A stretch of DNA of 64,000 nt. Source: Pontederia crassipes. Taxonomy: Eukaryota; Streptophyta; Magnoliopsida; Commelinales; Pontederiaceae. Position 1 is the first letter of the stretch. Each line of letters starts with the position of its first letter. The notes under the pieces were generated by a model, which was given only the letters and a program-made list of their open reading frames with translations, was not told the origin of the DNA and searched no databases. Location: positions 13,545,501 through 13,609,500 of the forward strand of contig CM060195.1 of the NCBI GenBank assembly GCA_030549335.1, read 5' to 3'. Shown piece after piece: positions 21,743-34,155 of this stretch. The position numbers were made by a program, and so were the translations under genes.

Positions 21743-22977
21743 CATTATGCTAGGAGGAGATTATACCAAGGTTTACAAGATTAGTGACTAACACATTGAG
21801 CAAAGTGATTGGTTGGCATTCCTTCCTCCACCATAAAGCATGTGAGCTTTCTTTTGCCCAATCCTAATTTTATGTTTTGACATGTTAGAAACATTGAGAA
21901 GAATCTTTATTCTAGGTTAGGGGGTAATTGGAGTCTTTAATGTTAGCATCAATCATGTGTATTGAAAGTAGTGCTTGATTATAAGTGTCCACTAGTCTGT
22001 AGTGAGTCTAGTAGTGTTGTTAAGTAGTATTTGCTTTTGCATGTGTTGGGTTAAACCAGTTGTCATGTATGATCCCCTTATCTTTTAATCCATGTTGTTG
22101 GCATGTTTTGAATATGCATGAGTGATGTATCTTATTACATATATATATTTCTGTGCATTCCCTCAAGTCATCAAGGAATAGTGCATATTATCAAGCATGA
22201 ATTAGAAAACATTATATATGATATATTTGAACCCCTAGTCCGCATGGTTGATTTATTTTGAACATTCCTGAAGAACATAAAAACATAACTGACCTTGACT
22301 TCGAACTAAACCGAGTGACATATAGACTGGCCTTGAACATTACTCCATTTGGGATCTCACATTTGCACCCTCTTACATGATGCTTAATGATAATCTTGTG
22401 CATTGTAATAATCATAAAGTATGTATTTGCACTTCTCATCTCTAGAAAGTTGGAGAATGTTTTTATATTTTGTTTAATAAAAGTTCAAAGTGCCTCAAAC
22501 AAAAATAAGGGATGAGGCCAAATTGTGGACAACTTATCCTCTCTGTAGATAACTACTCCTTTGTCACCTCACTTCAAGAAGACATGAGTATGCCACATAT
22601 GACGCCGCTAGCACCCAAGTCGAGTATTCTCAAAAGAAAGGCAAGGAGCGTGCCCAGTGGAAGTGTTCTTTTCCTTTTCAGTTCCCCAATTCACAATAGA
22701 GGAGAAGAGACAATAAAGAAAGGATAGATGAAAAGAGTGTTAGTGGAACTCCAAGGAGAGGTAATTGTTCTCTAGATGCGCAAATCAACTTTGAGTGTTA
22801 ATGCAAGTTGGCGGTTAGTGCAAGGTCTTAAAAGGTAGTTATGTGGAAGGTCATTCTGCAAGATGATCTTATTTGATGTCCATGGGGCACATGTTTCAGT
22901 GGTTCCAAGTGAGGGGTTTAGTAAGTCTTTAATGCATAAATAATGTTCAAGTAGAGAAGTCTTAGGTTTGGGGGAGT
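21743..22977 (+). mobile_element. 3' internal region of the Athila-like element
   Basis: Non-coding or strongly decayed sequence continuing the host of the nested insertions. It ends in a purine-rich tract (aggtttgggggag, 22965-22977) directly before the 3' LTR, as expected for a polypurine tract. No env-like frame survives. Confidence 0.55.
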
Positions 22978-24306
22978 TGATAATTGTGCAATTATACAAT
23001 TATTTTAATATGATTATCGTCAAGATTGTTGTGTTTTATATTATATCATCTTTAATAATCAAAGATTTCAAAATCTATACTATTGTTTAATGTGTTTTCA
23101 GAGACATGAAAATTTGGCAAAAACACATCTATAGAGACTCAATATGGGCAGCCAATATTAAAGACTTTCAGCCAATAATGAAGTCCTCCAGGTCATATTC
23201 AGCTCTCACAAAAAAATACAGTCATGTTGTATTTATACCTTCTAGTCCGTATTGGAGCCCTTCAAGTCATGTTAAGCTCGCACCAGAAAATACAGGCATG
23301 CCGTATTTAAGTCTTCCAACCCGTATTAAAGTCCTTTCGATCGTATCACATCCTAAAATCAATGGTTTGATCCAATTGACCGTGACGCCTCATCCTAGGC
23401 CGTATTGGACTTATTTTGACCGTATTAGACTAATTTTTGTAGTATTTTAAGCATTATTGTAAACTTAACTTGAGGAGACTATAAAAGATGATTTTGGGAA
23501 TGATTCTAAAGGTCCAGACTTGGTTTTGAGGAGATCAAGATGGCTAAGATGAACTCTTATTTTTTTTGCATTTTTGTACTTTTATCAAACTTAATCTCAT
23601 TCTTTTTTCATGAAATCTTGCATTTTGATGATGATTTCTTTCTCTACGCATGACTATATTTTTCTAGAGTTTGATGAAACCTAGGGTTGATCATTAGGGA
23701 ATATTTTTATTTGATCTGATGTATTCTTTCTCATTCATGTGCTTGACGAGATGCTTATATTAGATTAGCCACCTAATTAAATGACTTAAGATCTTTTTTA
23801 TTACGAAAGTAGTTCATTAAGATTAGTTAAAATGAATGACATGAAATTTATTATTTCTTAGACAAAAAGGAAAATCACTTTACTCATGAATCTTGATTTA
23901 TAGTGCAATTAAAATAATTTAAATGACCACGAAAATAGGCGTTTATCATTTTAATTAGAATTTTGTTTGCTTGAGAAGGAGATGCATGACTTTTGAAGAT
24001 TGAGTAGAGCACTCATGATTTTATTATCTCTAAAATCTCTATGATTAATACCCTACATGGATTCAAAATCCTAGAACTTCTATTCTCATTTTTACTCATA
24101 ATCAATTCTCGTTTTTTCTCATCGTTTTAACTTTTCTGCACTTTTTTTAGCACTTCACTTTTATGTGGTTTTTATTATCGTTTCTCTCTTTTCTGACAAT
24201 TTAGATATCATTTAGAATCATATAATTATAGTACTTGAACTCTTCCTAAAGGACGATATTTTATATACTATGACATTGACTTCATATACTTGCGAAAATA
24301 GTGTCA
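22978..24306 (+). mobile_element. 3' LTR of the Athila-like element
   Basis: Starts TGATAATTGTGCAATTATAC right after the polypurine tract. It ends near ACTTGCGAAAATAGTGTCA, preceded by CCTAAAGGACGATATTTTAT, a typical 3' end for Athila-type LTRs. Length is about 1.3 kb. Repeated CCGTATT...AAGTC words occur at 23140-23420. The 5' LTR is not in place upstream of 12570, so age and target duplication cannot be judged. Confidence 0.55.
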
Positions 24307-24479
24307 AGGCTTACATTTAATTAACTAGAAAACAATTCAGCTGCGAAAGCATGAGGGGGTTTAGGGATTAAAAGGTTTAATTGCATTAGGACCTCACTAT
24401 TGGTCAAGTGTGTGTTATCCTTTCTTAATCATCAAAACATTCCTTATGTTGAACTAATTACCAACAAATATGGGTCCCC

Positions 24480-25483
24480 TCACCATTGTCTGACACCATT
24501 CCTCGACAGAAAATGACTTGGATTTGGAAGTTAGTTTTACAAGATTAGATGACATCAAATTAGGAGTTGGTAATGAGCTCAGAACCTTGACATTCTGGAC
24601 CCCTAGATCTTTAATATTCCTTTATGTTGCATGCCAACATTCAACAACATGGATAATCATGTCTCATTTTTTTACTGATGCTAAATGAAATGTTTCTAAA
24701 CTATCACTATAGTTTGATTCTTGCTTGAATGCTAAAATTTCTGAGAAAAATCTTCTTGCGTTTTCCAATGATGATTTGTGGAAGTTTGCATTTTCCTATG
24801 ATGATTTTTGGATTCTACTAAGGTTCCTACGGCTAAATCAATTTATGACTTTATTAGTAGGCCCCTCATATACTAGTAGGGACCTCATACTGGAATACTT
24901 TGTAGAGTATCGAGGCTTCTCCAAATATTCTCAATTTTCTCTAAAAACTTTCTCACCACAGGCTATCTACTAGTACTATGTTGGCAAGAGTCATTCATTC
25001 TGTTAGTCCTTCTTGCACCTTTTGTAATGCTGCCACAAAATTTATTCGAGACTTATTTTTTGAATGTTCCTTTGTTTCTCAAATCTAGAAACCATTCCAA
25101 CTTAGAACCGCATGACATTTATTCAGGCCTCAGGGGAATTGGACTCTGGCAAGGGACTTGCTAGACTTTTCCTCTAGATCTAAGCTTTTATCCCTCAATG
25201 CTCTTTGATTGTGGAATATTTAGAAAGTTCAAAATGATGATCACTTTCGCCTTAGCGAGACAATCACAATGGCATGTGGAAAAGGGTGTTGGCTAATTAT
25301 CACTCAAACCACACCTCTCAGGAAACTTTTCTTTTGAACCAAACTTGGTCTCGATGGGAGCCTCCAAGTTGTCAGAATTAGAAGTTGAATTTTGTTGGCT
25401 CTTTGTGGGTCAGCTCAAGCCATACTCCCGAGTCTGCAAATGCCACTCTACTTATTCAGATTTTTCTTCACAGCCTTGGAAGC
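24480..25483 (+). pseudogene. LINE (L1-type) 3' ORF remnant, left part
   Basis: Around 25000-25095 a zinc-binding RT-associated motif can be read, SCTFCNAATKFIRDLFFECS then FVSQI and a stop in place of the conserved Trp. This matches the zf-RVT domain that follows reverse transcriptase in plant L1 elements. Upstream frames (24725-24970) may be the decayed region before it. A Copia element begins at 25484, and an RNase H-like piece of the LINE resumes at 34307, beyond the Copia element. Stops and frameshifts are frequent. Confidence 0.5.
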
Positions 25484-25963
25484 TATTGGAATTTATAACA
25501 GATATAAATCCTAAATGTTGCGGAATACCTCTTGCAGCGGAAGCGAATCGTTGGAACTTTTCCACGAACTCTTGACGAATGCACTTGCACCTCGTTATCA
25601 GGAGCCGAACCTCTGGGAAACGAAACTCTGCCACAACAAAATTGCCTTTGAAAGAACTTCTCGAAAGTGTATATGGGACCTCTGCAATGGGTCCCCTTTT
25701 ATAGGGTAGGAAGATTTGGGGAAGAAGTTAAGCATAACACATCACTCGAGTCCATCGCGCGTGATGTGCGGCCCGTAATTCTTGCAGTGCGCAAATCAAA
25801 TTTGTGCAATCTCCACGCACCAACATGGTCTGCGCGTGCTTGCGCACGGTCCGTATGCGTAGTCCGTTCGTTCGCATAGGCGCGCGGTCCGCAGTCCGTT
25901 CGCATAGGCGCGCGGTCCACGTTCGTCAACGCGCATAATGCCCCATGTGGGCATTATCTAACA
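25484..25963 (-). repeat. 3' LTR of the Copia element
   Basis: Aligns with 33732-34155 along its length: shared TATAAATCCTA, GCGGAATACCT, CACGAACTCTTGA, GTGTATATGGGACCT and ATGCCCCATGTGGGCATT. It ends TCTAACA; the start TATTGGA is a mutated TGTTGGA. It is longer than the 5' LTR partly because of a local tandem duplication at 25862-25918 (units with GTTCGCATAGGCGCGCGGTC). Confidence 0.9.
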
Positions 25964-25976
25964 ATCTCCCACTTGC
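25964..25976 (-). other. Polypurine tract of the Copia element
   Basis: Read on the minus strand the sequence is CAAGTGGGAGAT directly before the 3' LTR, the usual plant Copia plus-strand priming site. Confidence 0.85.
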
Positions 25977-26739
25977 CCGCATTGGGCATTATACTTTCGT
26001 TTATCCAAAATTTGTAAATGTATTGTGCGACCCACGAGTACAAGCACACTTCTTTATAGGAGCTAGAAAGATACATGTTAAGGTATTAATTGCTCAACTA
26101 TCTCTAGAACGTATATCATGCCTGTTAAGGATTCATGACAGCTCACACATGAGCCAACAAATGCTCAAATAATGTAACTTCTTATACCCTAGATTTGTCT
26201 TGTAGCATAGCCAAGACGACATATGTCTTGCTCCGCAGTAACTGTCTTTCACATACACTATTTTCACAAAAATAGTTGGCCAATTATATGTGAAAGCTTA
26301 ATGCAACTCATAACAGTTCTTTCTCTCGCCCATATGTCTCTTAGTAGTGAATTAGCTGCTTTCCTAGACGTGACTCAACATGCTACTTTACTTTTCACCT
26401 TTGAGTACCCCACTAAAGTAGCAAGAACTAATTCCTTTCCTTAAGACATATCCAAGAATCTAAGCGCACATGCAGATGAATCATCTGTCAGAGACTCACA
26501 CCATGATGACCATCAATTCACCATGTCTCTTAAGGTCGACTTTGCATACTTGGTACTAAACACAAGTACTGTGTTGGAGACTCCCACTGAAGGAGCGTAT
26601 GTCTAGCTCTATTTAATTATACACCGCACAGACTTAAATCCAATCGCTACCTTTTAGCGTCTGATCCAAGTTTTCAAATTGTTCGCTATTCATGTATAAT
26701 TCAACCTTATCCACTTCCACTAGCTCTCTTCTTATGGTG
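25977..26739 (-). other. Copia 3' non-coding region
   Basis: Sequence between the polypurine tract and the foreign RRM block. No domain is recognised. A short inverted pair around 26245-26305 (tctttcacatacac / gtgaaagc) is the only structure noticed. Confidence 0.5.
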
Positions 26740-27240
26740 GGGGAGAGCCTATTAGGGCTGTGCCTGGAGGAATGAGTAGTTCGAAGATAGATGAATATTG
26801 GGTGTTGCTGGCAAGGACAATAGAAATGTTGGTTATGGTAGTGGAAGGCCTGAATTATCTCTTCCTCCTGATGCCCCAAACACTTTGTTTGTTGAGGGTC
26901 TCACTGCAAATTGTACTCGCAGAGAAGTTTCCCGTATCCTTTAACTATTTGCATTGTGCCATCACATTCTATTCCAGTTCCCATTTTTTGCATTCCTTCA
27001 CCTTCTTCAAATATTTTCCATCCTTTTGTAGGGTTCACAGAAGTGTAACTTGTGAACAAGGAATCCCGACATGTAAGACAATGGATCGGAGGTGACAATT
27101 TGTTGCCAAAACTTTTGTTTGTGTGTTTCTTATACTAACTGAATTACATCTACAGCCTGAAGGTGATCCGCTGGTACTTTGCTTTGTTGATTTTCAAAGT
27201 GCTGCTCAAGCTGCAGTTGCATTGAAGGCACTGCAAGGTG
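26740..27240 (+). pseudogene. Captured RRM RNA-binding protein gene fragment, introns retained
   Basis: On the plus strand, antisense to the Copia, the frames read GKDNRNVGYGSGRPELSLPP then DAPNTLFVEGLTANCTRREV (26810-26935). After a stop and frameshift, TEV.LVNKESRHVR follows (27043-27085). A third piece, PEGDPLVLCFVDFQSAAQAA then VALKALQG (27157-27237), follows an intron-like stretch ending CTACAG. TLFVEGL and LCFVDF match the two RNP motifs of an RRM domain. The layout resembles plant single-RRM proteins with the LPPDAS-TLFVEGLP start and a GGDPLVLCFVDF second half. Family function is RNA binding. Retained introns indicate capture of genomic DNA, not of an mRNA. Stops and frameshifts show it is not functional. 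Confidence 0.75.
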
Positions 27241-27427
27241 ACAAAAATTTACATAGTAGTTTTAAATTCTACTTCACTTTTTACTATGTAATCACATTTA
27301 TAATTCTTTTCGACGCTGCTCAAGTGTCTCCATTAAAATTTACCTATTGGTTCTTCTTATTGTTACCATGTTTTTTCCTTCATTTTTGGGTTTCAAAGTG
27401 TCTTGATAATTTTTTGAAAGGATTTGC

Positions 27428-27900
27428 ATGCCCTCGGCTCTGCAGGGGTTGGTAAAAAATCCGCTTGATTATAGAGAGGTTTATGAGTTGACGCATAAGA
27501 GCAAAAAGACAAAAAAAATTGTCACCGACTACTCTCTTAAAAGTTTATGTATGTTAGCGATAAAATTTAATTTAAATTTTTTTTTCAAAGTATTTGCCTA
27601 CTAACTCATTGTTAACTTATTTCAGGAAGACTATAAGTCTAAAGTGATTGAAAAGTATGATGAAAATCCGGATATACAACCATCACTCGACGTGGAACTA
27701 TGAAAAGAAACAGGCGGAATATCCAGGGAAGGATCTCTTTGTGGATTGGGTAGATCGATCTCATGTACTAGATCAGTGACATCTGTAGGGCAAAATGGCG
27801 ATAGTTCGTTCTTTTCGTCATTTGTGTGGGATGGTACGATTGATCGTTTTAAGGATGTTGGCGATGTCGAAGAATGCATTCAAATCTTTGATGGATAGTT
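27428..27900 (+). pseudogene. CACTA-type transposase (Transposase_24/En-Spm ORF) remnant
   Basis: Frames directly downstream of the RRM pieces read GLVKNPLDYREVYELTHKSK (after CTGCAG, 27445-27510). After a second intron-like boundary (TTTCAG at 27625) comes EDYKSKVIEKYDENPDIQPS then LDVELW, followed by GGISREGSLCGLGRSI. Plant En/Spm-type ORFs often show EVF-THK-K, a Y...K..E.Y...P block and a G-V-GLG motif, which this resembles. It suggests that the RRM exons were first captured by a CACTA element that later ended up in the Copia. No CACTA termini were found around it. Confidence 0.45.
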
Positions 27901-28293
27901 ACTGTCAGCCGGGAGGAGCATTTGAACAGATGCTCAAATGACTTTTGATCAATTCAATGGATGATACTGGACCGAGCACTTCGTTAGACTTGTTATTACT
28001 ATTTTGGTTTGTGTTTTGAGACATGTTGAACTATTTGAATCTCGTATCTGACCTTTCTCTCTTAATCAGGCTACACTGAGTTACTAAAACTCAAGTTTTA
28101 ACAATCACACCATGACTCACATGGTTCATTCCGCTCGCTATCTTCGTGATCACCGAAAATATTTGTTTGTGTGAGTGAACAAATTTAGGCCTGATCGACA
28201 TACTTTTCACATGCATAACGAGACTTCACAACAATGAACTTATGAAAGAAAAATAATCTTTTATTCATTGAAAATTTGAGTACATTATTGTGT

Positions 28294-31200
28294 TTAAAAT
28301 CTACGCAGCCTTAAGGCATTTACATGTCTCAAGAATGCCTCTCTTGACAATGGTTTGGTGAACGGATCAGCAACCATATTGTGCGTTGATATGTATTCTA
28401 AGATCTCCTCTTTGACTTCTTGATTTCGTACAAATTTGTACTTCGTGTCGATATGCTTTCCTTTGCAATGGTATTTCTCGTCCTTCACATAAGCTATGAC
28501 TTCTTCATTATCATAGTGAAGGATCATTTTCTTCATTGCATTATCAGAAATCCTCAGGTTTTGAAAGAATCTTCTAAACCATAATGCCTCTTGTACTGCC
28601 ACTGAACAAGCTATGAATTCTGCCTCCATACTTGATAGTGTCACACAATCTTGTTTCTTACTACTCCAAGTAACAACACGTGTATCCGGAGGTGAATTTC
28701 CATTCATCAACGTCACCAACCCAATCGACATCGGTGAATCTAGTAAGTCGTAGACTTTCTTCATGATAGCACAGTGCAAGATCTGCAGTACCCTTGAGGT
28801 ATCTCGTGATTCTCTTCACCGTCTTCCAGTGTTGGCATCCCGGATTAGCCTGATATCCACTAACTAGACCAACGGCAAAATATGTCCGACCGAGTACACA
28901 TCATAGCGTACATCAGGCTGCCGACCACACTCGCATAGGGAACATTGGACATTTCCTTTTTGTTCCTCTGAAGTTTTAGGACACATGTCCAAGCTTAGAA
29001 CCTCGCCATTCATAATAGGAGTGTCAATGGGTTTGCAACCATCCATGCGGAATTGTTCCAAAACCTTCTTTATATATGATTCCTACGACAAAGCAAGGAG
29101 TCGTTTGGAACTGTCGCGTTGAATTTTCACACTCAGTATGTAGGCTGCTTCACCCATGTCCTTAATCTCAAACATGAAAGACAATAGTTGCTTAATGATA
29201 ATGACAAAATCTCTATTACTTCCAATTATCAAAATGTCATCCACATATAACGTCAAGATAGAAAAATTATCCTCGGACTTATTAACATACACGCAGTGGT
29301 CTTCCTCAATCATGTTAAATCCGTATGAAACAATTGATTCATGGAATTTGAGGTACCACTGTCTAGATGATTATTATAGTCCATAAAAGGACCGGCGCAG
29401 TCTGCAAATTTTGCGCTCTTCTCCTTTTACAATAAAGCCTTGAGGTTGCTCCATGTAAATTTTCTCATCTAGTTTTCCATTAAGAAATACAGTTTTTACA
29501 TCCATCTGATGTAATTCTAAGTCCATATGTGAGACTATAGCTAATATTAAGCGAATTGAAGCAAACTTTACAATAGGTGCAAAAGTTTCTTCATAGTCAA
29601 CACCCGCTGTTTGGGTGGAATCTTTCGCCACTAGGCAGGCTTTGTATCTTTCAATTGATCCATTCACACCACATTTAATTTTGAGAACCCATTTGTTCTC
29701 AATTTCCTTACGACTTCGTGGGAGATTAACCAAGTCCCAAAATTGATTTTTCTGCGTGGACCCTAACTCTTCATCCGTTGCCTTAATCCATGCTTCCTTA
29801 GCAGGGGACGAGAGAGTCTCTTTCATAAATTTTGGCTCAACTTCATCTTCCAGACTTACTATGTTGACCTCATGTGATCCATGTTCATGCAGCCTTTCGA
29901 TTTCAAATCGTCGGCACGGAACACATTTTTTAGTAGTCCGTTGAAGAGAACTTTTGGATTGGTCAGTTGGCGGTTGCGAATCTCCTTCACTCGGATCAAG
30001 TTATGGGACGAAGAAGATAAACTTCTCAACGGGTTGATCCGCTTATGCTGCCAACTCGGGATCTTCTTCTTCATCTAGGAGAGGTTCCTTGTCTTTCTCG
30101 CATTGCTTAGGAAACTCATTCTTTATGAATGTCATATCTCTACTGTCGATTACCGTTACCATACCATCTTCTCATTTACCTATGAATACACAACCCTTAG
30201 AAATGTCACAGTATCTTATAAAGATACATTTTTGTCCTCTTGGACACAACTTTCTATACTTATGGGAATTATTTAGAACATAGGCTGCACAAGTCCAAGG
30301 GCGTAAATGACTAAAGTTAGGCTTTCGACCTGTCCAAAGTTCATAAGGAGTGGTAGGAATGGATTTCGATGGTACATGATTTAAAATGTAGGCAGCAGTC
30401 AATAGTGCATCTCCCCAATACGAAATTAGAAGATTAGCTTGCGCCATCATGGATCGAACCATACAAATAAGGTACAATTTCATCTTTCTGCAACACCATT
30501 GTGTTGCGGAGTTCTTGATACTGTTAATTGCCTAACTATACCGTTTTCATCACATAACGTTTTGAATAACTCAAAGAGATATTCGCGTCCATGGTCGGTT
30601 CGCAAAGCCTTAATCTTGCGATTTACTTAATTCTCAACCATGTTCATGAATCGTACAAAATAATGCAAGGCTTCAGACTTATGAGAAATCAAGTATGCAA
30701 CACCATAACATGAATAATCATCAATAAATGTGATGAAGTAAGAAAAATCGTGTCTTGCGTGAACATTCATTAGAACACATAAGTCTGAATGGATTAATTA
30801 TAATGGGTACTTGGCGCGTTTTTCGTTCTGTGTTCTTGTTTTCTTGCCGGGTAGACATTCCTCACATGTTGGAAGATCAACTTTTGTGAGGGACCCAAGA
30901 GGCCTTCTCTAGAAAGTCTATTCATTCGATCTTGACTAATGTGTCATAGCCTGGCATGCCAAATGTTGGCACTTTCATTCACATTAACATATGATATAAA
31001 AGAATAATTATCAGCAACAGATGCTATATTTAAAACATAGAAACCATTATTGAAAAAACCATTGCATAGAAGAACATTGTCAAGACATATGCCATTTGTT
31101 TCCTCTGGAAAATTATTATATAACCAAGCTTGTCTAATGCTGACGAAGACAGTAAATTTCGTCTAAAAGCTGGAGCATATAGAACATCATGAAGATAAAG

Positions 31201-32279
31201 AATTTGACCATTGTGAAGTTCTAACTTGCATGATCCAATGTCTTTAGCTTCAACTCTTTCATTATTTCCAACGTAAATCCATTTGCTCCCCGCACTTATT
31301 CGACGAAATTTCATGAAGGCCCTGTGATCTCTTGCTACATGGTCAGTGGCTCTTGAATCTATAATCCACGAAGGATGAGTTTCAGCAATTAAGGCACAAC
31401 TTGATACATAAAAAAAAGAATTATGGTCAGGACAAACCTTCTTTGACTCAGTACAATCATGAGCAAAGTGACCATGTTTGCTACAATTGTAGCGTTTTAC
31501 TTTATTCATGTCTACCTTGCAGCCAAGTTTTCCACGTTTGCGTTGGTGGCCTCCGGCTTTCTTCTGTCCAGCATCTCTGCTCTTTTTATTTGGTTGCCAC
31601 TTATGCGACCTTTTTCTTTTGAATTGAGAACCAACTCTTTGTCCACCATTGTCAGCAACTAATGCTTCAAAGGATTGGTTCATGGCTTGAAGGACCTCAT
31701 CCTCCATTTCAATGTGATGAGCAGCTTGGTCAAAAGTCTTGACACCATCGTTGTGCATCAAATTACAACGCATATGTTCCTAACTTTTTGGAAAAGAGTG
31801 GATCAAAACTTGCACCTGTTGCTCGTCATCGAGCACTTGTCCCGCACTTTTGAGTTCACGGATCATGTTAGACATCTTTTGGATATGCTCCCTCATCGTA
31901 TGATTTGGTCGCTTTCAATAAGAGTCAAATTTGACTGTGAGCATCTAGTGCTTAGTGGTCATGGTAACCCTATACTTATTGCGGGGCGCCGCCCATATTT
32001 CGAATGTTGTCTTGTAGACTTCGAATTCGCATAGGAGGGAATTATTCATCGTGCTCAACAACGTAATGCGATTCTTTTTTGTCTAGGCCTGATAGGCCTC
32101 CATGTCCCTCTGGCGGTAGGCATTATTCTAGGTGCAAGTTCATTGACAACATGGTTAATGGTCTCTAAGACCTCTTGTTCTTCTAGAATATATTGGACCT
32201 TGCGGTGCCAAATATCATAATTATTGTCATTGAGCTTCTCATTCTTGTTCAGGTCGGCAATTATTATTTTGAAATACAT
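28294..32279 (-). pseudogene. Copia gag-pol polyprotein, degenerate
   Basis: Reading right to left: gag start (32279-32055, LNDNNYDIWHRKVQYILEEQ). Gag end and zinc knuckle follow (31545-31480): the first Cys of CCHC is Arg (RYNCSKHGHFAHDC). Protease reads WIIDSRATDHVARD (about 31360), with the DSG active site changed to DSR. Decayed integrase (30850-30490) is followed by an intact-looking stretch, LISYWGDALLTAAYILNHVP (30483-30172). Reverse transcriptase (29826-29083) includes the YVDD catalytic box (about 29240). RNase H (28779-28294) includes SSMEAEFIA and HIDTKYKFVR and ends with the natural stop. Multiple frameshifts and stops split it into seven or more frames. The enzymes would copy and integrate the element; this copy cannot. 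Confidence 0.93.
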
Positions 32280-33712
32280 GGTCTAGTTTGGTTACAAAAA
32301 TAAGAGAATCAGTGTTATGCATGTTCGAATTTTGTCCGCAAACAACATAAAAGAATGAAATAATAATATTCATGAAGTAGTGACATCGAGAGGTTGTTAA
32401 ACTCCCACTCATCTACCACTATCTTTAAGAAATATTATCATTCATTATTTTAACAATGCGACAAAATTAATCTAAATGATTGAATTTTGAATCAATACGT
32501 AATTAAATTTTCTACTCTGAATCAACTTATAATTCAAAATCACCAAAAATCATTTCGTATGATACACCAAATTATTTCTAATATGACCAGGACAATCAGG
32601 ACTAGTGCAACGGAGTTCTTTCCCGAGGGGTGCCAATTAAATAATCGCGCACTATCCTTCGCTTCGACATCACATTAAAAAAAATTGTGCTCCTGCTGTC
32701 ACACATCAACCCTATTTCTGGAGACTGCGTTGACCATGCACTAGGCCAATTCCTTGAAACCTTTCTAAACATGCATTTCGGGTCACACACCACTTAACAG
32801 AAAGACTTTGGTTATTATGACAATATTCAAATCTCAAGGTGCTTTAGTCTTAAAAAAAACTACCTATATTTCATATATTCTTTAATTACCTATAGTTTGT
32901 ATAATTAGACCAACTAATTATTTTTCATTATAGGCTTGCATGAAACATGTATTTCAACACATAGCAAAAAAAAAATTGTTATCTTAATTAATTCTGACAA
33001 AAGGATTTAATTTTAATTTAATCAATTTCAAATTAATTTAAAATTCTAGGCAAATTATCAAGATCGGACATATCAATTTTAATTTTAACACAGTCAAAAT
33101 TTTAATCACGTAAATAAATATCATTATGACATACATAAATGAAAATATTTATTTCATGCATGATAACATATTTATTAGGCATATTTGTTATTGACATGCA
33201 AATCTAATCATTTAATTTAATGCACTAAATCAACAAATGATTTTCTTTAATAACATTAAATTGCAAAATCTAAGGAAAAAATAAAATTTTCCTGATTTTT
33301 TGAGATTTTATAATAGACATTTTTTATTTTCAAATTATTTTAAAATTCTGATGAAAATCAGAAAAGAAAAAAGAAAAAAACTGGTTATTGGACCTCTGAG
33401 CTAGCCCAAGTGACAACCTTTTTATGTGCAACTCTTTTGCACCCAAAACTGGGTCTTCCAGCAGGTGTGTGCCTGTTGGAATAGTTTTATCTTTTTTTTT
33501 TCTGCAACATATGCAAAAAAAATTCAAAAAGTTCATTAAAAATATTAAAATAAATCCAACAAATGTATTATGGTTTAGGTTCATCCATAATATATTTGTG
33601 ACGACAAAATTCACTTTGTCCCTTGGTTGTGGTCATACAACCGAGGTGCGCAGATCCCAAAAATAATAACGAATATTATTTTTTCGGCATAATCACGAGT
33701 TCGAGAAAAACC
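32280..33712 (-). other. Copia 5' untranslated leader
   Basis: Long AT-rich leader between the primer-binding site and gag. Short open frames are of low complexity. Homopurine and homopyrimidine runs occur around 32850-33560. Confidence 0.6.
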
Positions 33713-33730
33713 TAAAATGCTCTAATACCA
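33713..33730 (-). other. Primer-binding site of the Copia element
   Basis: Read on the minus strand, TGGTATTAGAGCATTT begins one base after the 5' LTR. It matches the usual plant Copia site for initiator tRNA-Met (TGGTATCAGAGC) with one mismatch in the first 12 bases. Confidence 0.85.
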
Positions 33731-33731
33731 A

Positions 33732-34155
33732 TGTTGGATTTTATAATAATTATAAATCCTAGAGGTTGCAGAATACCTGTTGTCGGAAGCGGATTGTCGA
33801 GGCTTTTTCACGAACTCTTGAGAACGCATTTGCATCTCGGAATCGAGAACTAAAACTCTGGAGAACGAAACTCTTTGCCACAGCACAAGGGCCTCTGGAA
33901 GAACCTCTCGAAAGTGTATATGGGACCTAAGAAAAAAGTTAGGCAAAAGGCATCACGCGCGTCCATCGCGCGTGATATGCAGCCCGCAATTCTCGCGGTG
34001 CGGAAATCAAATCTGCGCAATCTCCGTGCGCCAACACGGACCTCGCACGCCTGCGTGCAGTCCGTGTGCGTGACTGCGCAATCCGCGCGCGCGTTGCATG
34101 GACGCGGTCCGCGTTCATCAACGTGCGTAATGCCCCATGTGGGCATTGTCTAACA
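33732..34155 (-). repeat. 5' LTR of the Copia element
   Basis: Starts TGTTGGA and ends TCTAACA, an inverted 7-base terminus with the standard TG...CA. Homologous throughout to 25484-25963. It is GC-richer in its right half (CGCGCGTCCATCGCGCGTGA), where regulatory sequence of the element would lie. Confidence 0.92.

Larger units (their letters stand above)
25484..34155 (-). mobile_element. Ty1-copia LTR retrotransposon, 8.7 kb, disrupted
   Basis: Bounded by two related LTRs (25484-25963 and 33732-34155). A minus-strand primer-binding site and polypurine tract sit in the right places, and a gag-pol remnant lies between. Gene order (gag, protease, integrase, RT, RNase H) defines Ty1-copia. The LTRs differ at many positions, so the insertion is old. 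The flank after the right LTR is CTATG; the left flank shows only CTAT overlapping the LTR start, so no clean target duplication is evident. A 1.3-kb foreign block lies between RNase H and the 3' LTR. Confidence 0.92.

Noticed and set aside
22978-24306. Protein-coding gene in the open frame at 23106-23450
   Set aside because: It lies within an LTR made of repeated CCGTATT...AAGTC words and has no domain.
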